Below are positions 19,435-21,500 of a DNA stretch of 21,500 bases, one piece after another. Position 1 is the first letter of the stretch. Each line of letters opens with the position of its first letter. The translations under genes and the position numbers were made by a program. The notes under the pieces are model-generated. The model searched no databases, was not told the origin of the DNA, and saw only the letters and a list, made by a program, of their open reading frames with translations. This DNA is from Mesostigma viride (Eukaryota; Streptophyta; Mesostigmatophyceae; Mesostigmatales; Mesostigmataceae). The stretch covers positions 1,976,738-1,998,237 of the forward strand of contig RPFO01000188.1 of assembly GCA_009746045.1 (NCBI GenBank), in the 5' to 3' direction.

Positions 19435-20654
19435 TTATAAGATGACCAGTTTTTCGAGAAAAAACTTCGACGCTTCGCTTTCATACAATAATGCTATGCC
19501 ACACAAACGATCCAGCATGCCATGTTCACATTCGGTTGTAGGACTCATTGGTTTCGCTTAGTAGTCAGCCCTGGTTGTGGCTGAACCTGGGGTGTGCACC
19601 TGATAGTTACCCTCAGGCTCCGAGAAAGGCCTCTACAGTCTCCCAAACCAACGCCTCTCAACGAGTTCCAAGCCTATTTGTGGCCTCTGGACGATGGGAA
19701 AGCCTTACGTACTGCATCCACAACACTGTTGCTACTTCTTGGTATATTGCACCCACAGTCGGGCCTGCACCATGAGGTAGAGAGAATCCTATGTGGTCTG
19801 CCCACTTGAGGCAGTGCGAGAGATTGAACCTAGGCTGCACTCCCTCCTCGTTGTGTGTAGGGCTGAAAGGTTCCTTTCGTGACCAGTACCCACCTGCCGC
19901 AGATTACTTCCTAGTGTCAAATGACCCCTAGAAAAACACAGGCTGCAGCCTTTTGTCAGAGTCAGAATCAACAACGATGGCCATTAACTCGAAATGTAGA
20001 AAAGCAGATCTGGTTATTTAGGTTGCCGAGCTGATAAATCTGGCAAACCAGCAGCGTTCCCACTTTCTCGAATGCCTGCATGGATCACAAAAGATAAGAA
20101 AGACAGAATCTTCATTAGCAGGCAAACCAGACCTGAAAACTCATCGGGCCAGCTCTTATACAAACTGTGCTGTGATGGCTTCAGGTATATAGATAGAGGC
20201 TTGAAAAGATGTATGTGCCATGGAGAACAACAAGAGAAACTTCAAAGGCTATGTGGCTGAAAAGAAAAAATCGTAAAACATGGGGGTACACCGCAAGGAA
20301 GGTTGGCAATAGAATCCCATTACAGTTGCAAAAAAATTTGACTTTGCACTCAAGCGCAACCAAGAAAGTGTTTCGAGCAGATACCTAACTAGTCGCCATG
20401 CTCAGAGCAGAACCAAGTTTCCATGCAAGAACCTGTCAATCATTTATATCTTGCGCTGTAACTGATTATGGAGTCAACAGAGTGCATCAAGGGTTAAAAC
20501 ACAAAACAGCTATGAGGGGCGTTATCATCATTGACCATACAACACAAAAGCCCTGCATGACAATGCGTCGATTATCAATGCCGTTTGTGGAAAAGCATCT
20601 CTTCAAATGATGAGCTAAACTGGCCCACGTAGTAATGGGGCCTAGTCCATGCTG
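19435..20654. other. No gene recognised
   Basis: Moderate-GC sequence with several short + strand open frames (19548-19775, 20072-20260, 20398-20610) and no domain I can defend. Introns of a gene running on either strand, or old transposon DNA, would both look like this. Confidence 0.45.
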
Positions 20655-20702
20655 GCAAGTACGGGTAGTTACAAGTACGGGTAGTTACAAGTACGGGTAG
20701 TT
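20655..20702. repeat. Three 16-bp repeats containing TACGGGTA
   Basis: Units GCAAGTACGGGTAGTT, ACAAGTACGGGTAGTT and ACAAGTACGGGTAGTT are head to tail. The core TACGGGTAG is the same one that is enriched near 13790 and 14280-14335. Confidence 0.95.
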
Positions 20703-20833
20703 GGGGCCGTGGATGCGCGCAAACAGGGGCCTGTGGCATGCGAGACACGGCCAAAGACGGCCCAGATCGTTATTGGAGATGCCCACCCCCAAGCTTGCCC
20801 TTCCTTATACTGACAGTGTGCGCCCTGGCGTAC

Positions 20834-21026
20834 CTGAGAAGGACGACCCGTACTTTTTAATCTTGCGGCGGAAACTGCGCTTGCGGCTAAACACGCCATC
20901 CTGCCAGAGCATGCACAATGCCACAGAGGCCATGCAAGTCCCCATGTTGGAGACGAGCAAGCAAAGGGCGGACACCCGATGGCTGTCACATGGCAAGTCC
21001 AAAACCAATCTAAGGCAGCAGGAAAC
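20834..21026 (-). CDS. Putative internal exon, unknown protein with one hydrophobic stretch
   Basis: On the minus strand TCTCGCAG (acceptor) precedes and CAG|GTACGC (donor) follows a 193-bp open segment. It reads 64 residues plus one nucleotide, starting VSCCLRLVLDLPCDSHRVSA, then a hydrophobic run (ALCLLVSNMGTCMASVALCM), then a basic run (RKRSFRRKIKKYGSSFS). The layout of a membrane segment followed by positive charges is protein-like, and both splice sites match the style of the two solved genes. I cannot name the protein and see no neighbouring exon with confidence. A + strand open frame overlaps it. Confidence 0.35.
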
Positions 21027-21500
21027 CTGCGAGAGGGCAGCCGCTGGTAAGAGTAGAAGCATACACATTGTGCCATAAACCTTGAACCCTACACAAATCA
21101 TGAAGTCTGCACCCAAAGGCCGATATGAGCAGTCAATCATGGACATATTAGAAGTGGCGGTGGCAGGGGTAATACGAATGAAGAATCTTTGTAACAGAAA
21201 AGGCACAAGTAAGCTTCCTACATTCGAACACTGCATGCTGAATATGCATGCTCTTGGCATCCCGGCTTCATGCCGGCGCTTTCCTATCCACCCCACACTT
21301 TTCAATTTGCTTGATTGTTCATCCCTGCCTTTTTAAGCATGACTTGTCACAAGATCGGGAAGGGGTGTCCATTCTTCACCACTGTACCCCACACGCCTCG
21401 TCAGAAAAGCAACGCCCCATACCAGCATCCCACCAACAACACGCGCGCAGGTGGCGCGTGCCGCCCAACGGGAGCTAGTAGGACTAAACACGCACGGGTG
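21027..21500. other. No gene recognised at the right edge
   Basis: Flank of the candidate exon. A possible + strand acceptor (GCGCGCAG, ending 21451) is followed by an open frame to the window edge, but 16 codons are too few to judge. Confidence 0.35.

Noticed and set aside
20072-21336. Possible hAT transposase relic (a LKR...H-like patch near 20190 and TRWLSHG near 20974 on +)
   Set aside because: The two patches are short, the zinc-binding pattern is not complete, and the second overlaps the better-supported minus-strand exon candidate.

Overview
The window looks like nuclear DNA of a green alga, probably a chlorophyte and perhaps Chlamydomonadales. The basis is GC-rich exons broken by many introns with GTG(C/G)G donors and (Y)GCAG acceptors, a TGTAA motif about 210 nt past the only visible gene end, a plant-like MPDU1 protein, fragments of algal-type non-LTR retrotransposons, and an extreme load of tandem repeats. 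The genus cannot be fixed from the sequence alone.

Two conserved genes could be rebuilt exon by exon, and every splice phase agrees. On the minus strand, 4756 down to 858 carries the first five coding exons of an MPDU1/Lec35-type PQ-loop protein (dolichol-phosphate-mannose utilisation); its C-terminal part lies beyond base 1. On the plus strand, 6358 to 11389 carries a complete five-exon EIPR1/TSSC1 WD40 gene (EARP/GARP-interacting, endosome-to-Golgi and recycling traffic), 430 residues. They are divergent, with ATGs 1.6 kb apart. The interval between them holds a (TTG)n tract joined to a short dispersed sequence, and an element with 45-bp inverted ends. No shared regulation is visible.

At least four of the introns contain their own tandem array: an 18 x 29-bp minisatellite, a 46 x 10-bp minisatellite, a 5 x 49-bp minisatellite, and, in EIPR1 intron 4, a 5 x 34-bp minisatellite followed by a 1.45-kb (TGG)n array capped by (CGG)n.

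From about 11.9 kb rightward the window is mostly a transposon graveyard: plus-strand reverse transcriptase and PD-(D/E)XK endonuclease pieces of a non-LTR element (11.9-13.05 kb), a (CAA)78 tract, two direct copies of a 0.42-kb repeat plus a short third copy beside TTAA-type repeats, a minus-strand ORF1-like fragment (15.5-15.95 kb), a tRNA-like relic, a 0.8-kb (GCAA)n array, and a minus-strand reverse transcriptase fragment (18.6-19.4 kb). The last 2 kb contains one candidate minus-strand exon of unknown identity (20834-21026). I found no coherent new multi-gene system. The notable content is the repeat architecture and the retroelement structures.
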